Source: Serripes groenlandicus (taxonomy: Eukaryota; Mollusca; Bivalvia; Cardiida; Cardiidae). From it: a stretch of 64,000 bases of DNA. Each line of letters starts with the position of its first letter. Position 1 is the first letter of the stretch. Below are positions 35,201 through 50,200 of the stretch, one piece after another. The stretch spans positions 9,934,724 through 9,998,723 of the forward strand of contig JASEVX010000010.1 of the NCBI GenBank assembly GCA_031761405.1. The letters are read 5' to 3'. The position numbers and the translations under genes are program-made. The notes below the pieces were generated by a model. It searched no databases. It was not told where the DNA came from and worked only from the letters and a program-made list of their open reading frames with translations.

Positions 35201-38200
35201 ATGATGGCCTCTTTACACTACTGTGTCAACCAGGGTTTCTGGCTAAGAACCAGTTACCGTCGGTCCTTCCTGATCATTCTGCGAGCTGTGGTCCTTCGGA
35301 TTCCGACAGATACATTGTCCTGTCAGAGCTCTTAAATATTACCTTAAGAGAGTTAAGGGGAATAGGGGTTGGAGAAGGAGGTTATTTCTCCCCTTATAGG
35401 TCGTAAGATATATCAGCAGCTTCTTTTCTCGCTGGATATCCATTACAATTAAATTAGCGTACAAAGATTTACCTAGTCGAGATCTTTCTTTTCTGCGGAT
35501 ACGCCCGCATGAAGTTAGGGCTCTTTCGGCAAGTTGGGCTTTTTCGAACAATAATTCCCTTGAAGAATTCTTCGCGCGGCAGTTCGGGAAACTCAGTCAA
35601 GTTATTCATCTTTCTACTTGCGTTCTATGTCTGGTCAGACAGAACTTGTACTCCCTGGGCCCTTTGGTTGCGTCTCAGCGAGTTGTCCGCTAAATTACTC
35701 CCAACATATCAATGAAGTGAACACTGATTGAAATTATCAATCCCTGCTCTTACCTTATACTGTTGGGTTCATAAGTACTTTGTAAATAAATTAGAAAATA
35801 ATACACTACAAGGTGCTGCTACCTGGAACGACAGTAAGTATTGGCCGAACCTCCCGTCCGATGCTACAAAGTCATCAGGTATTAAATGACTGGTAATGTA
35901 TTTTTGACATAAAAATGAAGTTTTTCAAAGTAAAACATATTTTTATTAGAAAATACTTACCAGTCATTTATAGAGTCCCGCCTCCCATCCCCGCGTCGTC
36001 ACCCAACACTTAATGTTGAAATAAAAGTGGCAAGATATCACGTGCTTGCCCGCTCTTACGGGCAACCGTGTATATCACATATACGTGAGGAATACGCAAG
36101 GCGAGTTCTTTTTCTGGATGAATTAAGGGTGTAGAGATTATATATCAGGTATTAAATGACTGGTAAGTATTTTCTAATAAAAATATGTTTTACTTTGAAA
36201 AACTTCATTTTTATTTAACTTGACTTCAGGCTGACTGAGGCCTTAGGATTGGGATTATAATTGGCCTGATTAATCAATCAAGGTCAATAGAAACTTTGTA
36301 TTGGCATTTTTTTTATATCATAATGTCACAGGGAGAGAAAAACATGCAGCTAGTCCTGGGCTCAAACCTGGCCCTCTCGTTTTCAGAGGAACTACTCTGG
36401 AACTGCAGTACCAAGGATAGCATTATACAAACTACAAGCGCTGTTGGACTGACCAAGCAGTGCTGTAACAGCCTGACATTTGGCCCCTATATCACAGGGA
36501 GAGAAAAACATTCAACCAATCTGAGGCTCGAACTCAGCACCTCTCACTTTCAAGGCGTGTACAATTTTGAATTGCTACAAAAATCATAATTTCAAACCAC
36601 TTGAAAGTGGGCATTGAAAATAGAACCTATAAATGCAGTCCTCAACAGAGATTTTTCGAAGCATGCTCTCTAAACCTTTCCCATTCGTCTTCCTATAATA
36701 GGCTAAGTCTGTGTGGAAAAGCAGCCAGTTGCTTGGGAAGATTGTTGTGAGAAAACCAGGAAATACATGAGTATGTGAACTGGCCGCCGTGATATGACTG
36801 AGAAATTGTTAAAAACGGCGTTAAACCCCAATCAATCAATCAATCAATCTAAACAATTCCCACATGTAGATGCATTTGGCACATATAAGCAGAGGACATT
36901 TGAAAACATTTTGGAAAAACATTTAGGCAAAAGTAGAACTTGCTCATATTATGGAATAATGTTATTTGCCACAATATTTTTAAATCTGTTCAATAATATA
37001 TTTTCTACAGTTTTGCCTAGATGTGTTCATACTTGTCTGCTGCAGATTATTTGTTGTATAGATCTGGGAAAGGGTTAGAAATCAAGGAGCTTACAATAGT
37101 CTTGCAATCTCCATCCCAGACAAACTCAAGTAAATTATTATTGAAGGTGCAATGGTGTAGTTAATTGAAGGAGGCAGTGTCTGATACAAATAAAAGAAAC
37201 ATGAAATAGTGGATGCAGAAGAATTTTGAGGTTTTGAAGCCTTCTAAAATTTGTATTTACATGTAATTTGATGTACATGTAAATCAGTTGTAACTTGATA
37301 GAGTTAGACACTGCATTTGTCGTATTATCTCTCAAAATTCAAAAATTGGATGAAAATAATTTCAAATTCTTGATTAATGCAAATATTTAAAAAAAAAAAA
37401 GTAAAACACAAAAGTAAGAAAATATATAAAAGGTTGCTATACTAATGTGCAGCTTTACCTTCTCCCACAAACTATTCAAAAATACTATCTATAATAATGG
37501 CATATCTAATCAAAAGTCACATTATTGGGAAAGGGTTGAGATGGTTTAATTATTTCTTTGTTAGACAAGAATGGACATCAGACACAAGTTAAAACGAACT
37601 TCTCATTGATTTAGAAACGTTTCACTCAAAGAGAACAAGGGAACTAACCCTTTCATAACAAAGTAAAATCCAACACAAGGAAAGTAACTGTGTATGAGAA
37701 AGAGGTTATGTACTGGCACTTCATTTTCTCATTCTTATAATATAGATCAGCAGGAATGGTATTAGTTTGTATAAGTTGCTACTGTACACTTTCCTTTGGA
37801 ACAAACAACAAATCTGCAGCAGATGTCTTTGAAAAGAGTTAGTCAAAGCTCTGGAAAATCTCTATAAGTTAAAGTTTAATACTTAAATCATAATACATAG
37901 TGGCAAAGTGAGAATTTACTTATTATGAGCAATTTCTCCTATTCCTGCAATGCTTTTAAAAATCTTGTGACAGTGGTATTGACCTTTGACCTTCTTTTTA
38001 AAAAAAAAAGTGTTGCCACCCAGGGAGGCATTGGTGCTTTTCACAAGTCAAATATTGTTCTATTTTCAGACGACTTTATTGGGTAGATGCTAAATCATTG
38101 GCAGTATTCTCATGTGATCTTGCCGGGAAAACAGTGAAGAAGGAGGTCAAGTACAAGAAGATTTCGAAGGGAGCCCCTGGGTTTGGGCTCATAGTGTTTG

Positions 38201-41200
38201 GGAACACAGCCATCATCAGTACATGGTTGGACACAGCTATTTACACCATAATGTTGGGCTCCAAAAAGACAATATGGCAACAGGAAACAAAGAACCTTGG
38301 TACGAGGGAACTGTTCCACATGGTCAGTCTGAACCCCTCTACACAACCAATGAGTAAGTAATATAGACCTATATAATGTAGTTAATATAGAATGTAGTAA
38401 GTATAGGCCTATAGAATATAGTAAGTATAGACCTATAGAATGTAGGCAACCCTTTCTGACACTAAATGCTATCTGCCAGCTCTGAGCAGAAGACTTTTGA
38501 AAACATTGTGGCAAAAGAATTATTGCTCATGATAGCAATTTCTCCTTTTGCTACAATGTTTTCAACTCTATTCAATAAGTAGACTTTCGTTTATAAAAAA
38601 TGTCCATAGTTTTGCCTAGATGTTTCTGAAAGTGTCTGTATGTGGAACGGGTTAAAGTCAGTTATGCTCTAACTTAGCTGTTCTTAGATGTTCTATGATG
38701 CAATAATATAATAAAATAGTTACATTGAAAGTCAGTTACAGAAAGATTTACAAAACATTGACAAGCTCTATTATCATTTTGTCTAGCTAAGATGACTTAA
38801 TTCACTATTTTCCATCCCATTTCCACATATTCCTCTATACATTAATCAGAAATGTGAAGCAGCCAGTTAATTATTTGTTATTTATTTGATATTACATGGT
38901 GTCAGGTTAATCATCTTTGTTATATTACATTCTTCAAACATTCAACATTGATTTGTGTATAGGAAAACCCTTAGTATTCTTCGCTTTTGTCAAACAAAGG
39001 TAATTTTCTGTAAAGGCTTAAAACATATCTAAATCACAGAAAGGATTTAACATTGTAATAATAATAGCACTTGGCAAAGCATTTCGTTTATCAAGCAATA
39101 AGTATTTTAAGTTCTTTTTTTAATTAAAACTAAGGGTTTTGTGAGTTTGGGTGATGTCCATTGGAAGTTTTCAACTCAGCATAAAGTGCTAAATGTTAGC
39201 TTTTGTGGTTACCCTGTGTGCGTTGTCTGTTGTCCCTCATAGGTATTTCATTGTTTGTCATCAGTGTTTACTAATTAGCTTTTGAACATTCTTTAAGCTC
39301 CATTTTTCATCCAATCTTAATGAAACTGAGACATAATGTTTTCTCTTGGTGATATATCTCCGGCAAGTTTTTTTAGCCTAGGTCATGAATGGCTCAAATC
39401 TACTTCACTTGGCCAAACCTTTAGTGAACACTCTAAGGGCTGCATTTTGACTGCAGAATAATGAATCTGTCCTGAATAAATTAAGGCTTTTATTGATAGA
39501 GGCCACACTTTTCCCTCCAGAGTGATGAAACTTGGTCAGTATGTTTGTCTTAAAATGATATTTAAAACGAATTTAGATATTGGTCATGGCAGTTAAAAAT
39601 ATATCATTGTACCAAATTTAACCCTTTCCCTCATATAGACGCTTTCTGACGCCTCTGCAGCAAACAGCTTTTTGAAAACATAGTGACAAAAGAAGAAATT
39701 GCACAAAACGTGCAATTTCTCCTTTTGCCACAATGTTTTCCACTTTTTGTCATAATTAGGTTATCCATTCAATTATAGAGATTTTCTATTTTTTGACAAA
39801 ATACGTTTAAAGTCGTCTGCTGCAGAATTGTCGTATGAGAGAAAGGGTTAAGACAAATCTAGTTAACACTCTTGAGGCTGCATTTTAACTCTAGAATATG
39901 TAACTTTGTCAGACTATTAAATTTTGTCTTCATTATATCTAGGCCATTGTTGAATATGTGTTATGAAGGGTACACACTTTGGTCACTATGTTTTATTCTA
40001 GCTAAATAAATAATTTTCAGAATGTTTGTTTTGATGTTTAGCGCGGTTTTTAATATGGATCATGCCAGCCAGGTCTAAAACTAGGTCATTATGTCAAATT
40101 TCAGGGGATTCTAAATGTAGAATCTATTTAAGCCACATATTGTTTAACATGAATAATTTTTCAGTAGAACTTGTTTTCAACTTTGAATATATATGTGTAT
40201 TTTGGGGTATTTGGCTATATTTTGTTATCAAATTACTTCCTTAAGTAATGTTTATTAACACCAACCATATCATACAGAGCCATATGGTACTCATTGAGCA
40301 TTGAGCATTGCAGGACCACCATTGTCCTCTTGATTGCTTTACCTGCAGTTTTACTGATTAAATCTTTCTCCCAATAAAGACACATTTAAATCTCTCTGCA
40401 GTGCATAATACGACTGTTGAAAGCCTGGTGGCAGAACGAGATATTGCTCATTTCTCAGTTTTCTCGCTTATAATGTTTTTAACTTCATTAAATAATCAAA
40501 CTTTCATTTATAGAGATTTTCACTCATTTTGCCCATAATTAGTCTAAGTCGTCTGCTGCAGATTTGGGGTAGTGTTAGATATGCTACTCCCCCTTATCTC
40601 CAAGATAATTTGTCTACAACTTATATATAAAAGATCAGCACAGACAAAGATTGGACTACACTTAATGTACAGGCTTCTCCTTGTGCAAAGCGTAGTCATA
40701 TTGCATTGTACAATTTAACAGAAAAATGGTTCTATTTATTAACTCTCTCCCACATAATTATAATATCTGTGCTGCAGACATCTTTTGAAATCATTGAGAC
40801 AAAAGGAGAAATTGCTCATAATGATCATCTTGATTCGGTGATTACACTTTCACTTTCATTTTTTTAGAGATTTTCCATATATTTGAATTGATATGTTTCC
40901 AAATTCATCTGCTGCAGATTTGCTGTATGTGAGAAAAAGTTATTCTTGAATCTCTTTTCAGCCATACACCCGTGCATGGAAGATGATAAAGGTGGATGCT
41001 CACATCTCTGTTTACCCGGAATGAAGAATAAATATCAATGTACGTGTCCAACATACAGTGGACTAGCTCTGGCTGCGGACAGGAAAACTTGTCAAGGTTA
41101 GAAAATTTATACAACTGATATATTGTAAAACACATATAGACGCTTTCTGACACCTCTGCAGCACACCACTTTTGAAAACATTGTGACAAAAGTAGAAATT

Positions 41201-44200
41201 GCTCAAAACAAGCAATTTCTTCTTTTATAACAATGATTTCAACTCTTTTTTAGTAATTTAACTAATTATATATACCTACATTTATAGAGCTTTTAAGTGA
41301 TTTTGCCTAAATTTTTTCTTTCAAAGTTGTCTGCTGCAATTTACTGTATGTTGGAAAGGGTTTTTCCAATGTTTGTTTATAATCGCTTTTTTGTGTGTAT
41401 TTGTGTATTCATGAATTGCAACATCGGCTTTGTCGAAAAATAGGAAATGACGCAACATCCTCATAGCACTGGTCAAAAACAAACTGAATGAAAAGGTATT
41501 TCATAATACTTACCAGTTATCACTTGACAGCGCTAGGTTTGATATTGAGACGAATTATTAACAAAAGAAGACAGTGGTAGAGCATTGGCCTCCGAAGTTG
41601 TATCAAAAGTCCCTGGTTTGAATCATGTGATGAGCTTATTCAGCCTTATAGATTTTTCCAAAAGCGTGAGTACTGATTAAGTCACCAGGAAGCATACATC
41701 GAGCGTGATTTAAATAGAAGCTGAAAGGTAACATAGTGTCAAATGAAGGTTTTGGAATGTGAAATAAATGCACACCTACAAATTAAGCTAGAATAACCAG
41801 TTATTTTAAAAGTCTGTAGATAATCATCATAAATGTCAGACTGAGAAATGTCAAAGTTATATCTGGAAAATATGAAATTATTTTTAACCTATATATGAAT
41901 CAGATGAATATTAGGGAATATTAGGGAAACTTATTCTAACGTGAATACAATTTATTTTACAGTTTAAAGTCTTTCAGCCCCTCCTCACAAGCAGAGACAT
42001 TTGATGAGCAATTTTACCTTTTGCTACACTGTTTTCAATTCAATTCAATAATTTTCATAGATTTACCATAATTTTTCAGACATTTTCAAAATCCTCTGCT
42101 GCAATTTTGCTGTATGTGGGAAAGGGTTAAATTCTGTTAATCTTTCTCACAACAACACTTGAAAAACACATGTATTTATAGAAACATATATCTACGGGTC
42201 TCCTAAGTTTGTGATCATAAGCATTAAAATAAACTACATTGTTGAGTACTAAATGAATTTTTATCCATCAGAAATAATTACACACTTCTCAAGTGACTGC
42301 TTATACTCATGGTAGAAAAGGACACAAATAATGACGTCAGGAACTAAGGTAGATCACAAAGTTAGAATGCTCTACGATACATACATAAGATAAATTACAG
42401 GGAGATGGAAGACATGATAAATTACACACACAGAAGCCTATCAAAATGTACCCTGCTTCATTTGCGGATCATACCAAAGACTTTAAAAATGGTAGTAATA
42501 GCTGCCCTCCTTGGCGCTCTGGGATAGCATTACAACTGACTGGCTGGTGTCAGGATAAATGGACTAGTAGAACTGGTAACTTTCCCTTGAAAAAGTCATG
42601 ATATAACTGATAAATTGCTGATATCGGCAATCAATCAAATCAATTGTAATAGAAAATTGTCAAAAAGTAATATGCTGTGTGAAATTGAACAAATAAAAAA
42701 TGAAGGTTCAAGACATTAATTCTTTTTATATAATCAATCCCTCAGTTGATAAAAGCTCCATTATGTTGGGTGTGTTGAATACAGAAATATGAACAAATTA
42801 TAATTGTTTTATTTTCATTTTCAGTTCCAAAAGACGTTTTATTTTGTACATTTAGTAACCATGGTAAATCTGGGTTTTACATCTATGGTAATATTGGTTT
42901 TGTGCCCTTGGATACCAATTGGTCAAGGGAAGTCACTCTAATCAGCCAGTCCAGGGAACCAGGGGCTGTAGCATATGACCCTGTAGAGCAGGTACCAGTA
43001 TTTATATCTGTTTAACTAAATACTATATTTTTTACTGCTTTGAAAACATCAGAGGACAAATATGTTTGGCAAATAAATTGCAAATAAATTGTTTCATTTC
43101 AGAAAAGTATTACGTTTTTCACAATGTTTTTCAAAACCTTATCTGCTGCAAAGGCTTCATCTATATCAGGGAAACTATTGCATGATGAATACATAACGAG
43201 GTCAGTTTACATGGAAATATTTAGAAACTGACCGTTTTATGTAATCATTATGCAAGAATTCAATTTTCAGAGCTAATTCTTGTTGTGCACAATAAGCTTC
43301 CACCTTGTTTGAAACATATCTCCTATACAATATCACAAAGAGTTACCAAATGTAGTATGCACTATGCATTTTTTGTAAAAACTGTTTATGCATACCAAAA
43401 TTGGTTTACTGGGACCTTGAGTTTGACCTCTAATGACATTTAAAAATAAGACAAATGTCCGGGCCATATCTACAATGCCTTTTCACCTGGAATTACCATA
43501 TTTGGCATACAGATGCATTTTGGAAGAGAGTGTGTACAGGAGAAAACATCAAAATTGCTGTGACCTTGACCTTTGATCTCTATTTCTAAATAAATTTTGC
43601 AAGTGCTATATCTTCTGCACCGTAACACTTTTTGATAACAATTTTGGTGTATTAGTACATGTTTGGAAGAGGATGTGTCCCAAACCAGAAACTAGGTCAC
43701 AGTGAGCCTGACCTTTATATTTGACCCCACTTAAAAAGAAAACTTTTATGCCTGGACTGTGCCTAAGAATTACCTTTCTCAAATTTGCGGTATGAAAATG
43801 CTAAAATTCTTTTTAAACTCTAGTACATCCACAGTTCACACAAGGTTAGAAAAGTTTCTTTCATGTTATCATTGTTTTGATTGAATTATGCATTTGGTTT
43901 GAAACCACCATAATATGGGAATATTATTTTCTATGTTACAGAATGGAAGACATTGTGTGAAATTGCTCATATTTCATCTTTTCTATTAACACTTTCAAAA
44001 GTCTTATTCATATGCAGCAGACAACGAATGAAAACATTGTAGCATGAGCAGAAATTGCTTTTAACAAGCAATTTCTCAATTTGCCGCAGTATTTTCAGCT
44101 CTAAAATTAAACTGTCATCATTCTGTAGTGGTTGTATTGCAATACACAACAACAGGTACATTAGATCAAGTGATCGACATATTATATATATTCAAAATCC

Positions 44201-47200
44201 TAGAATTGAATTTTTTAGAAAATCACTCTCATATTATGGTCCAATACTGTGGAATCAGATTCCTTTACAAGTCATGTAAGAACCTCCAATACATTAAACA
44301 CATTTAATTTTTTTTTTAGTAAGTACCAATGTATATGTTCATTCTAACATTTTAAACTGACACTAAATTACTATTCACTTTTCATCCATTTGTTTGATTT
44401 TTTTGTCTCTATGCTAATTCTCATTATTAATGTATTATTTCATTATTTGTTTGTTCGCCATTTGTATGTATGTATAGTAGATTGTTATACTTTTTCAGAG
44501 GCCCACATAGGACTGGGTAAACCCAAATGTGCTGCCTCTATAAATAAAGTCTTTATTGTTATTATTATTATTATATTACAGATGGTGTATTGGAGTGATA
44601 CAGATGCATTTGATGCCAGTATTTACAGGGTGAGGTTGGATGGCACTGAAAAGTCAATGCTGTTAAACAAAACGCATGGTCTCAGACAAGTGGATGGTAT
44701 GACATATTTTATTCATTTCAGCCACCTTACTTAGTTTAACCCTTAATTTCCCACTTGTAGATGCATTCTGAAGCAGCTGCAGCAGACGACTTTTGAAAAT
44801 ATTGTGACAAAAGAAATAATTGCTCAAAACAAGCTATTTCTCCTTTTGCCACAGTGTTTTCAACTTTATTTGATCATTCTACTCTCATTTATTGGGATTT
44901 TTTACATTTGTGCCAAGACATTCTCAAAGTCGTCTTCTGCAGATAAGTCAGAAGCAACCCTTAATTTAGGCTGTCAATCCAGGGGATTTGAGTTCCCTGA
45001 GCCCAGATTGGCCAGCATTTTTTCCGACATTTGACAATAGTCAATGAGACAAGCATCAAACATCTTCCACCAATGGGCTTATAGACATTCTATTTTTTAA
45101 AAGCAGCCAGTTCCTTGGAAAGACTGTTGTGATGAGTACTGGCATGGGTAGGTATACTAGTCATTGTTATAATTGAAACACTGTTGAAAACAGCATTTTA
45201 CTCCAATCAATCAATCAATTGACAAGTTGACAAAGAGAGATCATCTGACTGCAGGGGCATAGGTTGATCTTGATTTTCCCTTGTTTCATGCATCGTTTTC
45301 TACTCATATGTATACTTATGGGTTTATAACAACAAAATAATTGATAACTATGATGAAATGATATCTAACCAAGATATGTATTACTAACCACACCTTTGTG
45401 CAGCAATCCATATGAGTGAACATGATCTAATTTAATTTTCCATTTACAGCTTTAGCCTTTGACTCTGAGACAGGTTTGCTATATTTTACAAATTTTGGGA
45501 TGTTTAACAATGTTCAAGATGACTCTAACTATTCCTGGCATCGAGTCGAGGCCCTGAATGTCCACACTCACACTCGGAGAACTATAGTCCACGATGTTGC
45601 CAAGCCAACAGCACTTGTATTGGACAAAGCTCAACAGTAAGTCTAATTAAAATATGTCACTCATCTTTTATCTTCCTTCCATCTTGCCAAGTCCTGACAA
45701 CATACAGTTGAAACAGTTGTTGGTGTTTATTGTCAAATCTATCTTATATACAAATGACTTTCGGAAACTCAGCAGATGAAGACTGAAAAGCGAATTTTTA
45801 GCTTTGTTTCTCTGTTTCTAATTATAGTTTTCTAATTAATTATAAAAACCATTTGTCACTTATTTTTCTATTTATTCGTCACTGCTAGTTTCACAATTTA
45901 AAGTTTGTATGAAGGTCAAGTTGACATGTCAAGGTCAAAAGTAAAAAGCAATGTTGATTTGATATAGAGGGTTATTACGAAATTATGCACAGCATCAACG
46001 TTTTCGAATATCTCGAACAAATTATGATTCCTGATATTTGGTTCTCTACGTATTGTGAGCATTATTTCAGTGACTGCTTAATTTGGTAGATTTCCCCCAT
46101 ATGCTGTCAATTAACTAGACATTTCTGACGCCTCTGCAGCAGACAGCTTTTCTCGGGTAATTTCTCCTTTTGCCACAATGTTTTCCACTTTTAGTTATAT
46201 GTTATCCATTCAATTATGGAGATTTTCTAATTTGACAAAATATGTTCAAAGTCGTCTGCTGCAGAATTGTTGTATAAGGGAAAGGGTTAATATTTTAGAT
46301 GATGCAGATGACATAAGATGCTGCATTTAACTTCTGAATTCATCGTATATAAATTGGCCATTATGCAGAATTTCTACCCTTTTTCATATTGTTTGTATTC
46401 AAAATCATACTGCCAATGGTTTGTCTGAATGTTTAAAGTCTTCTGCTGTAGGTTTGTTAACCCTTTACCTCACAGAGAGAGCAGTTTTCAGAACTTGACT
46501 TTTTTAAAAACATTGTGGCAAAATGAGAAATGACTCACTCGAAGAGAAATTTCTCCTTTTGCCAAAATGTTTCCAACTTGAATCAATAAAAAATGTCTGC
46601 TTCATATTTGTTCTATGTGTGAAAGTGTCGTTTGCAGCTCAATTATGCTTAGATTTGAAAGATTTCAGAGCTCTAGATAAGGGGCGTTTAATCCTGTTTT
46701 GACCCTCTAACCCTATGTTGTGGGTACTCAAAAGAAGCGTCTCAGTGAGACAATTCTTTTGAGTACCCACAACATAGGATTTGCTTTAATAATAAGAGAG
46801 AAATTTTGGGGAAAAGAGCTGAATACCACCCCTCCTTATCTGTACCTCTGGAGTTTACTACGATTAGCACATTTTGTAATTGCACTACTTGCAGGTGTCT
46901 ATATGTTGTTGATTCCGGACCACCTGCCCGCATCATACGATGTGATCTGGATGGACGTAACCCCACCACACTGAATATAGAAGGGCTAACAGACCCCGTG
47001 GGATTGACCCTAGTGGACAACGATCTTGTAGTGTATGATAGAAACCACACCATGATGACTATCCTCAGATATGATCGAACCACTGGAGAGACCAACACTA
47101 CTACCACTGTTGAAAATATGGTGAATTTTTTATAATACTCAACTCAACTCTACTCAACTCAACTTTATTATTGCAATCGCCATAAAAACATGCCTTTGGC

Positions 47201-50200
47201 TATTTACAAACAACTTAAAATGAAATATGGCAAAGACACAGCAACATACATACATGTACAATCAAAAATAGTAGTCAATACATATTAATACACATGTTCT
47301 AACTAGCTAACTAACGTTTTTAAGCCTTAACCCTTTCCCTCATACGACAAATCTGCAGACTTTGAACATATTTTGTCAAAACATAGAAAATCTCCATAAT
47401 TGAATGGATAACCTATGACAAAAAGTGGAAAACATTGTGGCAAAAGGAGAAATTGCACGTTTTGTGCAATTTCTTCTTTTGTCACTATGTTTCCAAAAAG
47501 CCGTCTGCTGCAGAGGCGTCAGAAAGCGTCTATATGAGGGAAAGGGTTAATAAAGTATTTTACTGTACTTTGTTCAATACACAGTGCTCTGCTGTTAAGT
47601 GCTTCTATAATAAAAGCTTAAACAATTTAATTTGTATTTTTCTCCTATCATAATAGGCATGTCAGTTGCTTTCTTCTTTCATTCATTTTTTTTTTTTTTT
47701 ACCCTACAGCACTTATGCAGCAAACAACTTTGCAAACAACATCTAGGCAGAAGTATAGAAAATCTCTGTAAATGAAAGTATAATTACTGAAAAAAGTTGG
47801 AAACATTGTGGCAAAAGGAGAAATAATTGCTGGCACAGGAAAATTGCTCATCATGGATGTAACATGTGAACAAAAAGAAAAATCCAAAAAAGGGCATAAA
47901 TTCATAAACCCTTATCATCTATGTTATAATACAACAAATTGTTATATGATTTTGAAAACACTAAGGCATAAATATGGAAACTCTCTTTGAATGAAAGTAT
48001 AATTATTTATAGTAAACTGTTGTGGCAAAAGGAGCAATTTTTGCAGATCTGCTGCATTATACTCTTCGAAATACATCTGTATGTGGAAAAGGATGAAACT
48101 AGCGAGTCATATTTTACAGTGTTGAGAGTTCTTTCCTCTTTCTAACATGATCATATTTAGAAAAGTCTTATTTCTGTTTTTCTTTTTTAACTAAGGACCC
48201 AGGGAGCATTACTGCCCATGGAGAAGACATATACTTAATAGAGAAGGAAAACGGCCATGGACGTAGAATTTTACTGGATAATGGAACGGATACCATCACC
48301 TTCCTGGAGGGCTGGTACCCCAACGATGTCCTGTATGCACCTTCCACAGCCTTGCATGTACATGGTAGGTAAATTACTCGGTTACTGGCCCTATACCGGA
48401 TATATATATTGGGCCCTTTTCCAGATGTAGGTGACTTTCCATTCATCTGCAGCAGATGAAGAAATTGATCAAACTGTCGGTCCGTCTATAAGTAGACCAA
48501 AGATTGTCTGATTGATATCTGGATAATGCGTAGAATTACAGTACTCACACTTTGCAAAAGGGTTGGACATGACCAATAGATAATCCCTATTGATTTTGAG
48601 GTAATCCAGTCAAAGGTCAATGTTGAACCTTGAACACGAAGCTCCAATTAATAACTGTAGAATGCTCAGGCCTAATATACATATATTCCAGGTGACACCT
48701 TTTGAATTTGAGGTCAAATGACATTGAACACAAAAAAGCTTGTTTGATTGAATACTGGAGAAATCTATGGCCGAATGTCCTCAAATTAGGCAGTGAGATT
48801 GGGCATGCCCAGTAGATAACTTGATTAATCCGTTATGACTAAATGGCTGCCATTTTGGGTCATGCACATTCCTGACCATTTGACACTCAGGGGAGGCTAA
48901 TGTTTGACAAACATCTTTTTCATTTGTAAAGATTAACCCTTCCCCTCATGCGACAATTCTGCAGCAGACGACTTTAAACATAATTTGTCAAAAAATAGAA
49001 AATCTCAATAATTGAATGGATAACCTATGACAAAAAGTGGAAAACATTGTGGCAAAAGGAGAACTTGCACGTTTTGTGCAATTTCTTCTTTTGTCACTAT
49101 GTTTTCAAAACGCCATCTGCTGCAGAGGCATCAGAAAGTGTCTATATGAGGAAAAGGGTTATTTATATTTTTGCAAAGATGTTTTCAAAATCATCTGCTG
49201 CAGATTTTTTTGTATGTGATAAAGGATTAATAGCATGTACTATTGAATAAAAAGCAAATGAAATTGTGAAAGCAATCCTGGATCAGTCTTTGTTAACCAT
49301 TTCCCAAATACAACAAATCTGCAATCAAATTACTTTGAAAACATCTATGCAAAATCATGAAACATATCAATGGAAAATCTCTATATAATGAAAGTAAAGG
49401 ATTTATTGAATAGTGTTGAATTTGTGGCAAAAGGAAAAAATGCTTATTATGTGTAATTTCTCTTTTTGTCACAATGTTTTCAAAAGTCATTTGATGTAGA
49501 TGCTTCAAAATGTGTCTATCTATTCGAAAGGATTACTATATCAATCAGGATGTTACTTGTTTCAATATTTCAGACCACCAGACGTCCTGTCTTAATTTCG
49601 GCTGTAGTCATGATTGTGTCCCACTGCCAAGTGGTCAGATTGACAAATACAGATGTACCTGTCCAGAGGAAAATATGATTGTCTTGGGGGAAGATGGGAA
49701 AACATGTACAAGTAAGGATTTCAGAATGAGACATAGGAATCACTTCTCCAATGTGTAAATTTAACATGAATGGCTTCCCTCATTTCGAGGGCTTGGCGTG
49801 AAACGGTTGTAACTTAAATTGGTATTTTTTTACCACAGTTATTCACCTCGCCATAAGGTCTTTATAAGCGTTAAATCATTTTTCTTGGTAAACAATGGAA
49901 ATTTAGGTGCCAATTTGCTCGTTCTGAGCAATGGCACCTAAATTTGCATTGTTTACAAAGGGGTCAAAATTGCCCCTAATCCAGGGTTTTCAAAATAGGT
50001 TTTTAGTTACAACTGTTTCACACCAAGCCCTCGATTTGCTCTCAGGGTTGTGGAGTTAGCGTTACAAATGATGCATTTGATTAATAAATTCAGTAGAAGT
50101 GATCAATTACCAAGGAAATGACCACCCATGGGAACACAACAATACGGTCTTTGTTCACAGGTGGTCTTTAACCCTTTCCCTCATATAGACCCTTTCTGAC

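Larger units (their letters stand above)
29779..36213 (+). mobile_element. DIRS-type tyrosine-recombinase retrotransposon, structurally complete, coding decayed
   Basis: About 6.4 kb. Inverted terminal repeats lie at 29779-29943 and 36022-36213. The internal complementary region (35874-35970) matches both outer ends joined together. In order inside are a gag-like region with a CX2CX8CX2C cluster, reverse transcriptase blocks and a tyrosine recombinase with HEVRA. Known: DIRS elements use a tyrosine recombinase instead of an integrase, replicate through a circle, and make no target duplication. Stops and frame changes in every block show that this copy is dead. It lies in LRP intron 2 on the sense strand. 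Confidence 0.9.

Noticed and set aside
47435..47653. Recurring small frames reading NFFFCHYVFKKPSAAEASESVYM in many places and on both strands
   Set aside because: All fall inside TTAA-MITE copies. They break at each copy and are by-products of the palindrome.
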